Shown: positions 24,177 through 33,311 of the stretch, one piece after another | Numbering within the stretch: position 1 is the stretch's first letter | How the letters are laid out: the number at the start of each line of letters is the position of its first letter | DNA from: ZC4RG19 sp017577565 | GTDB lineage: Bacteria; Actinomycetota; Acidimicrobiia; Acidimicrobiales; VFJN01 | Direction of reading: 5' to 3' | Assembly (NCBI GenBank): GCA_047459075.1 | Contig: VSCH01000012.1 | Span: 1 to 64,000, forward strand | Length of the DNA stretch: 64,000 bases | Translations under genes and position numbers: made by a program | The notes under the pieces: generated by a model | Databases searched by the model: none | What the model saw: the letters and a program-made list of their open reading frames with translations, nothing else | What the model was told of the DNA's origin: nothing

Positions 24177-24653
24177 ATGACCCACGTCAGCCCGCCCGGC
24201 CCCCGGCCCGCACCCGAGGAGGTCGAGGCCGAAGTCGAGGCCATCCTCGCCGGCATCCGGGCCGACGGCGGCCGCGTCACGGCCGGGCGCCGGGCCATCG
24301 TCCGCTCCCTGCTCACGGCCGAGGACCACCACGTCACGGCCGACGACCTGGCCGCCCGGGTCCAGGCCGAGCACCCCGACATCCACCGCTCGACCGTCTA
24401 CCGGACCCTCGACGCCCTGGAGGAGATGGGCGTCATCGACCGCATCACGCTGGGCTCGCGGGGCGCCGTCTACCACCTCGCCGACCACGCCCACCACCAC
24501 CTCGTGTGCGGCCGCTGCGGCGCGGTGGAGGAGATCCCGGCCGAGCTGCTGGCGCCCGTGCTCGAGGCCCTGGCCGACCGCACGGCCTTCGCCCTCGACC
24601 GGCCCCGGGTCGCGATCACCGGCCTGTGCCCCGCCTGCCGGGCAGCGGGCTGA
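24177..24653 (+). CDS. Fur-family metalloregulator, probably Nur-like
   Basis: A 158-residue Fur-family protein. DNA-binding domain HHVTADDLAARVQAEHPDIH then RSTVYRTLDALEEMGVI. Metal site AHHHLVCGRCGAVEEIP and a C-terminal CPAC motif supply ligands. It diverges from cbiMNQO with a Nur-type box between them, so nickel-responsive control of the importer and itself is inferred. Fur or Zur identity cannot be excluded. Confidence 0.85.
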   Translation: MTHVSPPGPRPAPEEVEAEVEAILAGIRADGGRVTAGRRAIVRSLLTAEDHHVTADDLAARVQAEHPDIHRSTVYRTLDALEEMGVIDRITLGSRGAVYHLADHAHHHLVCGRCGAVEEIPAELLAPVLEALADRTAFALDRPRVAITGLCPACRAAG

Positions 24654-24661
24654 GCCGGCCC

Positions 24662-25603
24662 GTGGCCCCCGCCACCCCCACCTCGCGCGTCGACCCGCGG
24701 CTGCTCGTGCTCGCCGGTGCGACCCTCTGGGGCACGACCGGCACGGCCCGGGCCCTGGGGCCCGACGACGCGTCGCCCACCGCCGTCGGGGCGGTGCGGC
24801 TCGTCATCGGCGCCGCCTGCCTCGTGCTGCTGGCCCGGGCCGGGCGCCTCCCGGCCTCGCCGCCGGCCCGGCCGGGCGGGGGCGCCCGGCCCGGCTCGGC
24901 GCTGCCGATCGCCGTGGCCGCCGTGGCCATGGCCGCCTACCAGCCGCTGTTCTTCGGGGGCGTGGCCCGCACCGGCGTCGCCGTCGGCACCGTCGTCGGC
25001 ATCGGCAGCTCGCCGATCTTCGCCGGCCTGCTCGGCATGGCCGTGCGGGGCGAGCGCCCCGGCCGGCGCTGGGTGGCGGCCACCGCCCTCGCGGTCGCCG
25101 GCACGACCCTGCTCGTCGGCAGCGGGGGGTCGGACGTCGACCCGCTGGGCATCGGCCTCGCCCTCGGCGCGGGCGGCGCCTACGCCCTCTACGTGCTGGC
25201 CTCCAAGATCGCCCTCGACCGGGGCTGGGCCTCCGACGCCCTGACCGTCCGGGTCTTCGCCCTGGCGGGCGCGCTGCTCGTCCCCGTGGCGCTGGTGGCC
25301 GGCGTCGGCCCCCTCGGGTCGGTGCGGGGCGTGCTCGTGGTCCTCCACCTCGGGGTCGTGACCGTGGCGGTGGCCTACGTCCTGTTCGGCCGGGGCCTCG
25401 CCGGCGTCGGCGTCGGCGCCGCGGGCACGCTGACCCTGGCCGAGCCCGCCACCGCCGCCCTCCTCGGCGTCGCCGTCGTGGGCGAGCGCCTCAGCGGGTC
25501 GACGGTCGCCGGCGTCGCCCTGATCGCCGCCGGCCTGCTGCTGCTCGTGGCCCGCCACGCGCCCGAGCAGGTCCCGTCGGGCGACGGACGCCACGCTGCG
25601 TAG
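24662..25603 (+). CDS. EamA-family (DMT) transporter
   Basis: A 313-residue protein with two EamA repeats and about ten hydrophobic helices. ATLWGTTGTARALGP opens repeat 1, and GIGLALGAGGAYALYVLAS opens repeat 2. LAEPATAALLGVAVVGERLS closes it, typical of RhaT/EamA exporters. The GTG at 24662 is 8 nt after the Fur gene stop. Substrate unknown. Confidence 0.85.
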   Translation: MAPATPTSRVDPRLLVLAGATLWGTTGTARALGPDDASPTAVGAVRLVIGAACLVLLARAGRLPASPPARPGGGARPGSALPIAVAAVAMAAYQPLFFGGVARTGVAVGTVVGIGSSPIFAGLLGMAVRGERPGRRWVAATALAVAGTTLLVGSGGSDVDPLGIGLALGAGGAYALYVLASKIALDRGWASDALTVRVFALAGALLVPVALVAGVGPLGSVRGVLVVLHLGVVTVAVAYVLFGRGLAGVGVGAAGTLTLAEPATAALLGVAVVGERLSGSTVAGVALIAAGLLLLVARHAPEQVPSGDGRHAA

Positions 25604-25606
25604 CCT
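25601..25606 (+). promoter_or_regulatory. -10 element (TAGCCT) of the PPOX gene
   Basis: TAGCCT includes the EamA stop codon TAG and lies 6 nt before the ATG at 25613. A leaderless mRNA is likely, even though GGAG occurs in the 6-nt gap. Confidence 0.5.
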
Positions 25607-25612
25607 GGAGCC

Positions 25613-25999
25613 ATGCTCGACGAGAAGATCCGCAGGCTCGCCACCGAGGGGCGCAACTTCGCCGCCCTCTCGACGATCATGCCCGACGGCACCCCCCAGA
25701 CGACCCCGGTCTGGGTCGACGCCGACGAGGAGCACCTGCTCGTCAACACCGAGGTGCACCGGCAGAAGTACCGCAACGTCCGGCGCGACCCCCGGGTGAC
25801 GGTGTGCATCTGGGACGCCGAGCAGCCCTACCTCTACGGCGAGGTGCGGGGCGAGGTCGTCGAGACCGTCACCGGCCCCGAGGCCCGCAACCACATCGAC
25901 GAGCTGTCGCGCCGCTACACCGGGCAGGACTACGCCAACCCGATCCAGTCGGAGCGGGTGATCCTGAAGATCGCGCCCCGGCGGCAGTACGCCCGCTGA
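25613..25999 (+). CDS. PPOX-class F420-dependent oxidoreductase
   Basis: A 128-residue split-barrel flavin/F420 protein: NFAALSTIMPDGTPQTTPVW, HLLVNTEVHRQKYRNVRRDP, RVTVCIWDAEQPYLYGEVRG. The motif order fits the Rv1155/Rv2607-type PPOX family. The native substrate is unknown. It is convergent with the adenosine kinase gene. Confidence 0.85.
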   Translation: MLDEKIRRLATEGRNFAALSTIMPDGTPQTTPVWVDADEEHLLVNTEVHRQKYRNVRRDPRVTVCIWDAEQPYLYGEVRGEVVETVTGPEARNHIDELSRRYTGQDYANPIQSERVILKIAPRRQYAR

Positions 26000-26002
26000 G
26001 GC

Positions 26003-26983
26003 TCAGGTCACCAGCGACGACAGCGGCACCTGGGGGCGGGCCCCGATGTGGCTGATGACCTCGGCGGCCGCCAGGGCGCCGAGCCGGCCGCACTCGGGCA
26101 GCGGCCGCCCCTGCGTGTAGCCGTAGAGGAAGCCGGCGGCGTAGAGGTCGCCCGCCCCGGTGGTGTCGACGACCTCGGTCGGGTGGGCCGGGATCTCCCA
26201 CGTGTTCGGGCCGGCGACGACCACCGAGCCCTTCTCGGACATGGTGATGCAGGCCACCGACACCTCGGCCCGGGCCCGCTCGACGGCGGCGCCCACCTCG
26301 TCGCAGCCCCACAGCGCGCAGGCCTCGGCCTCGTTGGCGAACAGGATGTCGACCCGGTCGCGCACGAGCGGCAGGAACTCGTCCCGGTGGCGCTCGACGC
26401 AGAACAGGTCGGAGAGCGTCAGCGCCACCTTGCGCCCGGCGTCGTGGGCGTGGCCGGAGGCGAACCAGTAGGCCTCCATGGACTCGGGCCGGTCGAACAG
26501 GTAGCCCTCGAGGAACGTCACCTGCGCCGAGCGGACGAGCTCCGGGTCGACGTCGTCGGGCCCGAAGAACGCCGACGCGCCGAGGCACGTGTTCATCGTG
26601 CGGTGGGCGTCGGGCGTCACCACGATGAGGCAGCGCCCGGTGGGCGGCCCCTCGGTGGCGGGCTTGTTCTCGAACAGCACGCCCTGGGCCCGCAGGTCGT
26701 GCGCGAACACGGCGCCGAGCTGGTCGTCGAACACCCGGCCCATGTAGGCCGCCCGGCCGCCGAAGCTCGCGACCCCGGCGATCGTGTTGGCGGCCGATCC
26801 GCCGGACAGCTCGATGCCCGGCCCCATGGCGGCGTACAGCTCCTCGGCCCGGGCGTCGTCGACGAGCGTCATGGCGCTCTTGACCAGCCCGTGCTCCTCG
26901 ATGAACTCGTCGGTCTCGTGCGAGATGACGTCGACGAGCGCGTTGCCGATGCCGACCACGTCGAGGGTGGCGTCTGCGGTCAC
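26003..26983 (-). CDS. Adenosine kinase (PfkB-family)
   Basis: A 326-residue ribokinase-family protein: VVGIGNALVDVISHET, GGSAANTIAGVASFGGRAAY near the N-terminus and the catalytic VVDTTGAGDLYAAGF near the C-terminus. The length and motifs resemble adenosine kinases of bacteria and eukaryotes. The GTG at 26983 is chosen because TAGCCT lies 7 nt before it. Other sugar kinase activity is possible. Confidence 0.85.
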   Translation of the reverse strand: MTADATLDVVGIGNALVDVISHETDEFIEEHGLVKSAMTLVDDARAEELYAAMGPGIELSGGSAANTIAGVASFGGRAAYMGRVFDDQLGAVFAHDLRAQGVLFENKPATEGPPTGRCLIVVTPDAHRTMNTCLGASAFFGPDDVDPELVRSAQVTFLEGYLFDRPESMEAYWFASGHAHDAGRKVALTLSDLFCVERHRDEFLPLVRDRVDILFANEAEACALWGCDEVGAAVERARAEVSVACITMSEKGSVVVAGPNTWEIPAHPTEVVDTTGAGDLYAAGFLYGYTQGRPLPECGRLGALAAAEVISHIGARPQVPLSSLVT

Positions 26984-26990
26984 CCGGGCG

Positions 26991-27025
26991 AGGCTACCCC
27001 AGCCGCCACCGGCGCTCGCTACGGT
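26991..27025. promoter_or_regulatory. Divergent -10 elements of adenosine kinase and M1 aminopeptidase
   Basis: Minus-strand TAGCCT (26991-26996) is 7 nt before the kinase GTG at 26983. Plus-strand TACGGT (27020-27025) is 7 nt before the aminopeptidase GTG at 27033. Both are good leaderless candidates. Confidence 0.55.
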
Positions 27026-27032
27026 GCAGCCC

Positions 27033-29591
27033 GTGCCGACCACCGAGAACCCGCACCGGCTGCCCCGCACGGTCCTCCCCCGCCGCTACGACCTGCGGCT
27101 CGAGCCCGACCTGGAGGCGGCCACCTTCGCCGGGTCCGAGACCGTCGCGGTCGAGGTCACCGAGCCGACGGCCGAGATCGTGCTCAACGCCGCCGAGCTC
27201 GACATCGACGAGGCCGCCGTCACCGCCGGCGGCGAGCGGCTGGCCGCCACCGTCTCGCTCGACGAGAAGGCGGAGCGGGCCACGCTCCGCCTCGAGCGCC
27301 CGGTGCCGGCCGGCGAGGCCACCGTCGAGCTGCGCTTCCGCGGCGTGCTCAACGACAAGCTCGTCGGCTTCTACCGCTCGACGTTCGTCGACGACGACGG
27401 CGCCACGCAGGTGCTCGCCTGCACGCAGATGGAGGCCGCGGACGCCCGTCGGGCCTTCCCGTGCTGGGACGAGCCCGACCTCAAGGCGGTGTTCGGCGTG
27501 ACGCTGGTCGTGCCCGAGGGGCTCGCCGCCGTCTCCAACGCCGCCGAGGTGGCCCGGGAGCCCGCCGGCGACGGCAAGGTGGCGGTGCGCTTCGCCGACA
27601 CCATCCCCATGTCGACCTACCTGGTGGCCTTCGTGGTCGGCCCGCTCGTGGCCACCGACCCGGTCGACGTCGACGGCGTCCCCCTGCGGGTCGTCTGCCC
27701 GCCCGGCCGGGAGCACCTGGCGAGCTTCGCCCTCGAGGTGGGCGAGTTCGCGCTGCGGTACTTCACCGACTGGTTCGACCTGCCCTACCCGGGTGACAAG
27801 CTCGACCTCGTCGCCATCCCGGACTTCGCCTTCGGGGCGATGGAGAACCTGGGCTGCGTCACCTTCCGCGAGCGGCTGCTGCTCGTCGACCCGGCGACGG
27901 CCACGCAGGCCGAGCTGCAGGCGGTCGTCGACGTCGTCGCCCACGAGATCGCCCACATGTGGTTCGGCGACCTCGTGACCATGAGGTGGTGGAACGGCAT
28001 CTGGCTCAACGAGGCCTTCGCCACCTTCATGGAGATGACCTGCACCGACGCCTTCCGGCCCGAGTGGAAGCGCTGGGTCGACTTCGGGCTGTCGCGCTCG
28101 GAGGCCTTCGACACCGACGCCCTGGCCTCGACCCGTCCCATCGAGTACCCGGTGGTCTCGCCGGCCGACGCCGACGGCATGTTCGACGTGCTCACCTACG
28201 AGAAGGGCTCGTCGGTCGTGCGGATGCTCGAGCAGTACCTGGGGCCGGACCGCTTCCGGGCCGGCCTCCGCCGCTACATGCTCGAGCACCGCTACGGCAA
28301 CACCGAGACCTCCGACCTGTGGGACGCCCTCGAGGCCGAGACCGGCGAACCGGTGCGCCGGGTGGCCGAGTCGTGGATCTTCCAGGGCGGCTTCCCCGAG
28401 GTCGCCGTCGAGCGGGTCGCCGGACCGGGGACGAGGCTGCGGTTCTCGCAGCGCCGGTTCACCTACGGGGGCGGCGACGACGGCAGCCGCTGGTCCGTGC
28501 CGCTGGTCGTCGGCACCCGCACCGACCACGGCGAGGCCCGGGCCGTCGAGCTGCTGGAGGGCGACGAGGCCACGCTGGAGATCGGCCCCGAGCCGATGCC
28601 GTGGGTCGACGCCAACCTCGAGGCCCACGGCTTCTACCGGGTGCGCTACGCGCCCGACCTGCTCGACGCGCTGCTCGACCACCTCGACGACCTCACCCCG
28701 CTCGAGCGCTACGCGCTCGTCGACGACCTGTGGGCCTTCGTGCTCGCCGGGTCGGTCGAGGCCGCGACCTTCGTGGACGTCGCCCAGCGGTTCGGCGGCG
28801 AGCGCGACCTGTCGGTGTGGGAGCGCATCGTCGCCGGCTTCGCCCAGCTCGACGCCCTGCTGGAGGGCGACGCCCGCGCCGCCCTCCACACCCGGGTGGC
28901 GGCGCTGGTCGGCCCGGTCCGGGCCGCGCTGGGCGCCGAGGCCGCCCCCGGCGAGGACGACCGCACCCGCGCCCTGCGCGGGTTGCTCCTGCGGGCGGCG
29001 GCGCTGCTGGCCGACGACGGCGCCGCCCGCGACCGGGCCGCCGAGCTGCTCGACCGCTACCTCGCCCACCCCCCGAGCGTCGACCCCGCCCTGGCGTCGC
29101 CGGCGATCGCGGTGGCGGCCACGCTGGGCGACCTGCGGGCCCACGAGCGGCTCGTCGCCCACTACCGGGCGGCCGACAACCCGCAGGACCGCCAGCGGAC
29201 GCTCATGTCGCTGGCCCGCTTCCGCGACCCGGCCGCCTTCCAGCGCACCCTGGAGCTCGCCCTCTCCGACGAGGTCCGGACCCAGGACGCGCCCTACCTG
29301 CTCGGCCAGGCCGTGGCCAACCGCGACAACGGCCCGCTCGCCTGGGACTTCGTGGCCGGCCACTGGGACGAGGCCGAGCGGCGCTTCCCGGCCAACAGCC
29401 TGGCCCGCATGGTCGCCGGCATCCGGGCCCTGCGCGACCGGGCCGTGGCCGAGCGGGTGGCGGCCTTCCTCGACGAGCACCCGATCCCCCAGGGCGAGCT
29501 GCAGGTCCGCCAGCACGTCGAGCGGATGTGGGTGACGGTCGCCCTGGCCGAGCGGGAGGCGGGGCGGCTGGCCGCCGCGCTGGTCGGCTGA
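27033..29591 (+). CDS. pepN: M1 family aminopeptidase N-like metallopeptidase
   Basis: An 852-residue M1 peptidase. The exopeptidase motif GAMEN sits in FAFGAMENLGCV (about residues 269-273). Zinc site HEIAHMWFGD at about residues 304-308 with the third ligand in LNEAFATFME. The C-terminal half is the ERAP1-like helical domain. The enzyme removes N-terminal residues from peptides in the cytosol. The start GTG at 27033 follows the promoter by 7 nt. Confidence 0.95.
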   Translation: MPTTENPHRLPRTVLPRRYDLRLEPDLEAATFAGSETVAVEVTEPTAEIVLNAAELDIDEAAVTAGGERLAATVSLDEKAERATLRLERPVPAGEATVELRFRGVLNDKLVGFYRSTFVDDDGATQVLACTQMEAADARRAFPCWDEPDLKAVFGVTLVVPEGLAAVSNAAEVAREPAGDGKVAVRFADTIPMSTYLVAFVVGPLVATDPVDVDGVPLRVVCPPGREHLASFALEVGEFALRYFTDWFDLPYPGDKLDLVAIPDFAFGAMENLGCVTFRERLLLVDPATATQAELQAVVDVVAHEIAHMWFGDLVTMRWWNGIWLNEAFATFMEMTCTDAFRPEWKRWVDFGLSRSEAFDTDALASTRPIEYPVVSPADADGMFDVLTYEKGSSVVRMLEQYLGPDRFRAGLRRYMLEHRYGNTETSDLWDALEAETGEPVRRVAESWIFQGGFPEVAVERVAGPGTRLRFSQRRFTYGGGDDGSRWSVPLVVGTRTDHGEARAVELLEGDEATLEIGPEPMPWVDANLEAHGFYRVRYAPDLLDALLDHLDDLTPLERYALVDDLWAFVLAGSVEAATFVDVAQRFGGERDLSVWERIVAGFAQLDALLEGDARAALHTRVAALVGPVRAALGAEAAPGEDDRTRALRGLLLRAAALLADDGAARDRAAELLDRYLAHPPSVDPALASPAIAVAATLGDLRAHERLVAHYRAADNPQDRQRTLMSLARFRDPAAFQRTLELALSDEVRTQDAPYLLGQAVANRDNGPLAWDFVAGHWDEAERRFPANSLARMVAGIRALRDRAVAERVAAFLDEHPIPQGELQVRQHVERMWVTVALAEREAGRLAAALVG

Positions 29592-29754
29592 CGCCCGCCG
29601 CCCGGCCGCCGGCACCCGACGGTGCGGGCGTTGGCGCCGGGCGACCCCGACCGCGCCCGTTTGCGCCGGGGGCGGCCGCACCGCGACCATCGTCGCCACC
29701 CCGTGGACCGTGCGCCGCCCGGGCGCCGGAGCTGAGGGCCGCGGGACCGGAAGG

Positions 29755-30408
29755 ATGCACCACCCACCGATCGAGATCCCCCGCCTGCGGGCGCTGGTGC
29801 GCCACGCCCTGCCCAACCTCGTCGAGGGTACCCTCGTCCCCCTCGGGGTCTTCTACGCCGCCCTGTGGCTCGTCGGCGTCCGGGGCGGGCTGGTCGCCGG
29901 CCTGGCCTGGTCGTACGTCGCGATCGGGCGCCGGCTCGCCGCCCGCCGGCCGGTCCCGGGCCTGCTCGTGCTCGGCACCGCGGGGCTCACCGCCCGCACG
30001 GTCGTGGCCCTGGCCTCCGGCAGCGTCTTCGTCTACTTCCTGCAGCCGACGCTGACCACGGTGCTGATCGCCGGCGTGTTCCTCGCGTCGGTGCCCGCCG
30101 GCCGCCCGCTCGCCGAGCGCCTCGCCGGCGACTTCCTGCCGCTGCCCGACACCTTCCTCGGCAGCGCGCCCGTGCGCCGGTTCTTCGCCCGCATCACCGT
30201 GCTGTGGGCCTTCGTGCAGCTCGCCAACGCCGCGCTCAGCATCTGGCTGCTGCTCACCCAGCCGGTCGCCACCTACGTCGTCGCCAGGACCGCCGGGTCG
30301 TGGCTGCTGACGGGGAGCGCGGTCGTGGCCTCGACCCTCTGGTTCCGTTGGGAGATGCAGCGGCACGGGATCACCGTCCTCTGGCGGTCGTCGGCCCGTG
30401 CCGCGTGA
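29755..30408 (+). CDS. VC0807-like integral membrane protein
   Basis: A 217-residue protein with about five or six hydrophobic segments. LVEGTLVPLGVFYAALWLVG begins it and VRGGLVAGLAWSYVAIGRRL follows, in the pattern of VC0807-family and DUF3159-like proteins. Function unknown. The hydrolase frame starts 10 nt before its end. The 163-nt gap upstream shows GC-rich sequence but no clear promoter. Confidence 0.6.
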   Translation: MHHPPIEIPRLRALVRHALPNLVEGTLVPLGVFYAALWLVGVRGGLVAGLAWSYVAIGRRLAARRPVPGLLVLGTAGLTARTVVALASGSVFVYFLQPTLTTVLIAGVFLASVPAGRPLAERLAGDFLPLPDTFLGSAPVRRFFARITVLWAFVQLANAALSIWLLLTQPVATYVVARTAGSWLLTGSAVVASTLWFRWEMQRHGITVLWRSSARAA

Positions 30409-31177
30409 CACCCGGCCGCTGACGCTGCGGACCGCCGACGGCCTGTCGCTGGCCGCCGACGCCTGGCTGACGCCGACGGCCGCCTCGTCCGCCGTCGTCC
30501 TCGTCCACGGCTTCACCGCCCACCGCCGCGACCCGTCGGTCGTCGCCGCCGCGCACGAGCTGCGGGACGCCGGGCACGCGGTCCTGACCTACGACATGCG
30601 GGGCCACGGCGAGTCCGACGGCCTGTGCACGCTCGGCGACCGGGAGGCGCTCGACGTGGCGGCCGCCGCCGTGGCCGCCCGCGACCTGGCGCCGCGGGTC
30701 GTGCTCGTGGGGGCCTCGCTCGGGGCGATCGCCGTGCTGCGCTACGCCGTCGACGACCCGGACCTCGCCGGGGTGGTGACGGTCAGCGCGCCGGCCCGCT
30801 GGCGCCTCCACAGCCCCCGGGCCGCCCTCGCCGCCGTGCTCACCCGCACCGGCCCGGGGCGGCGCCTGGCCCGGCGCCTGGGGGCCCGGCTCGACCGCCG
30901 CTGGCGCTGGACCGAGCCGCCCGACGCCCTCGCCGCCCGCCTGCCCGTGCCGCTCGCCGTCGTCCACGGCGGGGCGGACCGGTTCATGCCGGCCGCCGAG
31001 GCCGACCGCCTGCACCGGGCCGGCACCGCGACGGCCGGCGGCCGCGCCCACGGCGCCCCGCGCCGGCTGCTCGTCGTGCCCGACATGGGCCACGCCTACT
31101 GCACCCGGGGCCTCGACGCGGTCGCCGACGCGGTCGGCTGGTGCCTGGCCGCCGCCCCGCAGGGCCGGCCGGCCTGA
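30398..31177 (+). CDS. Alpha/beta hydrolase, lysophospholipase-like
   Basis: A 259-residue alpha/beta-hydrolase: VVLVHGFTAHRRDPSV, LTYDMRGHGESDG, nucleophile in VGASLGAIAV (Ser at the elbow), acid in VVHGGADRFMP, and His in PDMGHAYCTRG. It overlaps the preceding membrane gene by 11 nt, so an operon is likely. Substrate unknown; the HGxTxHRRDP form recalls monoglyceride lipases. Confidence 0.8.
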   Translation: MPRDTRPLTLRTADGLSLAADAWLTPTAASSAVVLVHGFTAHRRDPSVVAAAHELRDAGHAVLTYDMRGHGESDGLCTLGDREALDVAAAAVAARDLAPRVVLVGASLGAIAVLRYAVDDPDLAGVVTVSAPARWRLHSPRAALAAVLTRTGPGRRLARRLGARLDRRWRWTEPPDALAARLPVPLAVVHGGADRFMPAAEADRLHRAGTATAGGRAHGAPRRLLVVPDMGHAYCTRGLDAVADAVGWCLAAAPQGRPA

Positions 31178-31193
31178 GCGCCCCGCCCCGCCG

Positions 31194-31826
31194 TCAGAGC
31201 AGCGACAGCACGAGCAGCCCCTGCCCGAGGTGGTAGGTGACCATGACGGCCAGGCGGCCGTGCCGGTGGCTGCGCACGAAGCGCCCGTAGCCGATCAGCG
31301 CGTCGGACAGGTAGAACAGCAGCGCGCCGGCGATCGCCACCGCCCGCCAGCTGCCGGCGGCGCACACGAGCATCGCCGAGATGACGGCCATGTAGGCGGC
31401 CACCGGGCCCACCAGGGCGGGCGCCGTCCGGCGGGCGCTGCGCAGGAGGGGGACGCCGACCCCGACCCCGGCGGCGACGACCACCGCGAGGCCGAGGGCC
31501 ACGCCCGCGGGCTCGAGGCCGCCGGCCACGAACCCCACGACGTAGGCGACGTGCGCCAGCAGGAACGAGGCCAGGCCCGGCACGAACCGGTCGCTCGGCA
31601 GCATGAGGAACACGTCGCCGACCAGCGACAGGGCGAGCGCCACGACGAACCACGCCCGCACCGTGGGGTCGGCGGGGTCGAGCGCCAGCGCCGCCCCGGT
31701 GAGCAGGGCCAGGGTCAGGGGCTTGCCGACGTACTCGACCGGTCGCCGGTCGGCGTGGACGGCCCACCAGTCGACGACCGCGCTCAGGGCGGCGGCCGCG
31801 AGCAGGGCGGCGGCCGGCCCGGTCAC
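31194..31826 (-). CDS. Lysoplasmalogenase (YhhN family)
   Basis: A 210-residue multi-pass membrane protein of the YhhN/TMEM86 family: VEYVGKPLTLALLTGAALAL, LVGDVFLMLPSDRFVPGLAS, FLLAHVAYVVGF and FYLSDALIGYGRF. Family enzymes hydrolyse lysoplasmalogens. The GTG at 31826 overlaps the stop of the reductase gene as GTGA, so it ends a ferredoxin operon, an unusual neighbour. Confidence 0.8.
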   Translation of the reverse strand: MTGPAAALLAAAALSAVVDWWAVHADRRPVEYVGKPLTLALLTGAALALDPADPTVRAWFVVALALSLVGDVFLMLPSDRFVPGLASFLLAHVAYVVGFVAGGLEPAGVALGLAVVVAAGVGVGVPLLRSARRTAPALVGPVAAYMAVISAMLVCAAGSWRAVAIAGALLFYLSDALIGYGRFVRSHRHGRLAVMVTYHLGQGLLVLSLL

Positions 31827-33073
31827 GCCGACGCCGCCTGGGCCATGGCCTCCTCCCAACCGGCGCCCTCCTCGATGAGGCGCCGGTAGGTGACGAGGGG
31901 CCGGGGCCGGTTCATGGACAGCGCGCCGACCAGCCGGTCGCCGCGGCGGTAGAGGGCGACGAAGCGCCGATCCTCGGTCGAGCCGTCGACGACCGCCACC
32001 TCGTCGGCCCCCGCCGACCACCCGGCCAGCTGCACCTTGCGGTCGTACTGGTCGGACCAGAACCAGGGCACCGGGTCGTACGGCTCGACCTCGCCGCCGT
32101 CGCCCCCGGCGAACGGCGGCTCGGCCAGCAGCCGGCGGGCCGCGTGGGCACCCATCGCCACGGCGTTGTCCCAGTGCTCGACCCGCACGAGCTCGCCGAG
32201 GCGGCGGCTCGGCCAGCGAGCGACGTCGCCGGCGGCCACGACGCCGGGGGCCACCCAGGTCGTCGCGTCGCACACGACGCCGTCGTCGAGCGCGAGGCCC
32301 GAGCCGGCCAGCCAGTCGGTGGCCGGCGAGACCCCGATGCCGACGACGACGAGGTCGGCGGGCACGGCGCTGCCGTCGGCCAGGCGGACCCGCTCGACCC
32401 GGCCGTCGCCCTCGAAGCCGGCGACGCCGACGCCCAGGCGCAGGTCGACGCCGTGGTCGCGGTGCAGCTCCGCCACGACGTTGCCCATCTCGGCGCCGAG
32501 GGCCCGCTCCAGCGGCACGGGCAGCGCCTCGAGCAGGGTCACCTCGTGGCCGCGCCCGCGACAGGTGGCCGCCACCTCGGCCCCGACGAAGCCGGCGCCG
32601 ATGACGACCACCCGCCGGGGGCCGGCGTCGAGGTCGGCCCGGATCGCCAGGGCGTCGTCGAGCGTGCGGAGCGTGTGGACGCCGGCCAGGCCGTCGGTGC
32701 CCGGCAGGCGCCGGGGCGCGGCCCCGGTGGCGATGACCAGCCCGTCGTAGCGGAGCTCGTCGCCGCCCTCCAGGGCGACGCGCCGGCCGCCGACGTCGAG
32801 GCCGACGGCCCGGGTCCCCAGCCGCCAGTCGACGTCGAGGCCGTCGAGCCCGCCCGGGGTCGTGACCGTGAGGGCGATCCGGTCGACGCCCCACTCGCCC
32901 GCCAGGAGCTGCTTGGACAGCGGCGGCCGGTCGTAGGGCAGGTGGCGCTCGGCGCCGACGACCGTGATCGGGCCGTCGAAGCCCCGGTGGCGCAGCTCCT
33001 CCACCGCCCGCAGGCCCGCCAGCGAGGCGCCGACCACCACCACGGCGGGGCCGGCACCGCCCGCGCCGGTCAC
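31823..33073 (-). CDS. FAD-dependent ferredoxin reductase
   Basis: A 416-residue two-dinucleotide-domain flavoprotein: FAD site VVVVGASLAGLRAVEELRHR, PYDRPPLSKQLLAGEW, NAD(P)H site VVVIGAGFVGAEVAATCRGR, and C-terminal FAD block GVVAAGDVARWP with the reductase C-terminal domain. It matches rhodocoxin/putidaredoxin reductases. It is coupled to the ferredoxin gene, so it presumably feeds electrons to that ferredoxin. Confidence 0.9.
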   Translation of the reverse strand: MTGAGGAGPAVVVVGASLAGLRAVEELRHRGFDGPITVVGAERHLPYDRPPLSKQLLAGEWGVDRIALTVTTPGGLDGLDVDWRLGTRAVGLDVGGRRVALEGGDELRYDGLVIATGAAPRRLPGTDGLAGVHTLRTLDDALAIRADLDAGPRRVVVIGAGFVGAEVAATCRGRGHEVTLLEALPVPLERALGAEMGNVVAELHRDHGVDLRLGVGVAGFEGDGRVERVRLADGSAVPADLVVVGIGVSPATDWLAGSGLALDDGVVCDATTWVAPGVVAAGDVARWPSRRLGELVRVEHWDNAVAMGAHAARRLLAEPPFAGGDGGEVEPYDPVPWFWSDQYDRKVQLAGWSAGADEVAVVDGSTEDRRFVALYRRGDRLVGALSMNRPRPLVTYRRLIEEGAGWEEAMAQAASA

Positions 33074-33270
33074 TCCTCGACGAGCGAGATGGCCGCCTTG
33101 GGGCAGCGGCGGACGGCCTCCTCGACCTTCGGGCGCAGCTCCTCGGGCGGCGTCTCGTCGAGGACGTAGAGGTAGTCGTCGTCACGCACCTCGAAGACCT
33201 CGGGCGCCGCCTCCATGCACCGGGCGTTGCTCTCGCACAGGTCGAAGTCGACCACGACTCGGTAGGCCAT
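33070..33270 (-). CDS. [3Fe-4S]-type ferredoxin
   Basis: A 66-residue ferredoxin. Cluster ligands are C12, C18 and C56 (DLCESNARCMEAAP and RRCPKAAISL); the second Cys of a 4Fe-4S motif is missing, giving a Cys-x5-Cys-x37-Cys-Pro 3Fe-4S pattern. Such ferredoxins serve P450s. The GTGA overlap joins it to the reductase gene. No P450 is in the window. Confidence 0.85.
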   Translation of the reverse strand: MAYRVVVDFDLCESNARCMEAAPEVFEVRDDDYLYVLDETPPEELRPKVEEAVRRCPKAAISLVEE

Positions 33271-33311
33271 GAACCACCCCTCCGGAGACCGAGATGTCCG
33301 ATCGGGCGGCC

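Noticed and set aside
29592..29754. Possible small gene or RNA in the 163-nt gap after the aminopeptidase
   Set aside because: No start, Shine-Dalgarno or stable conserved structure could be supported; only GC-rich partial repeats.
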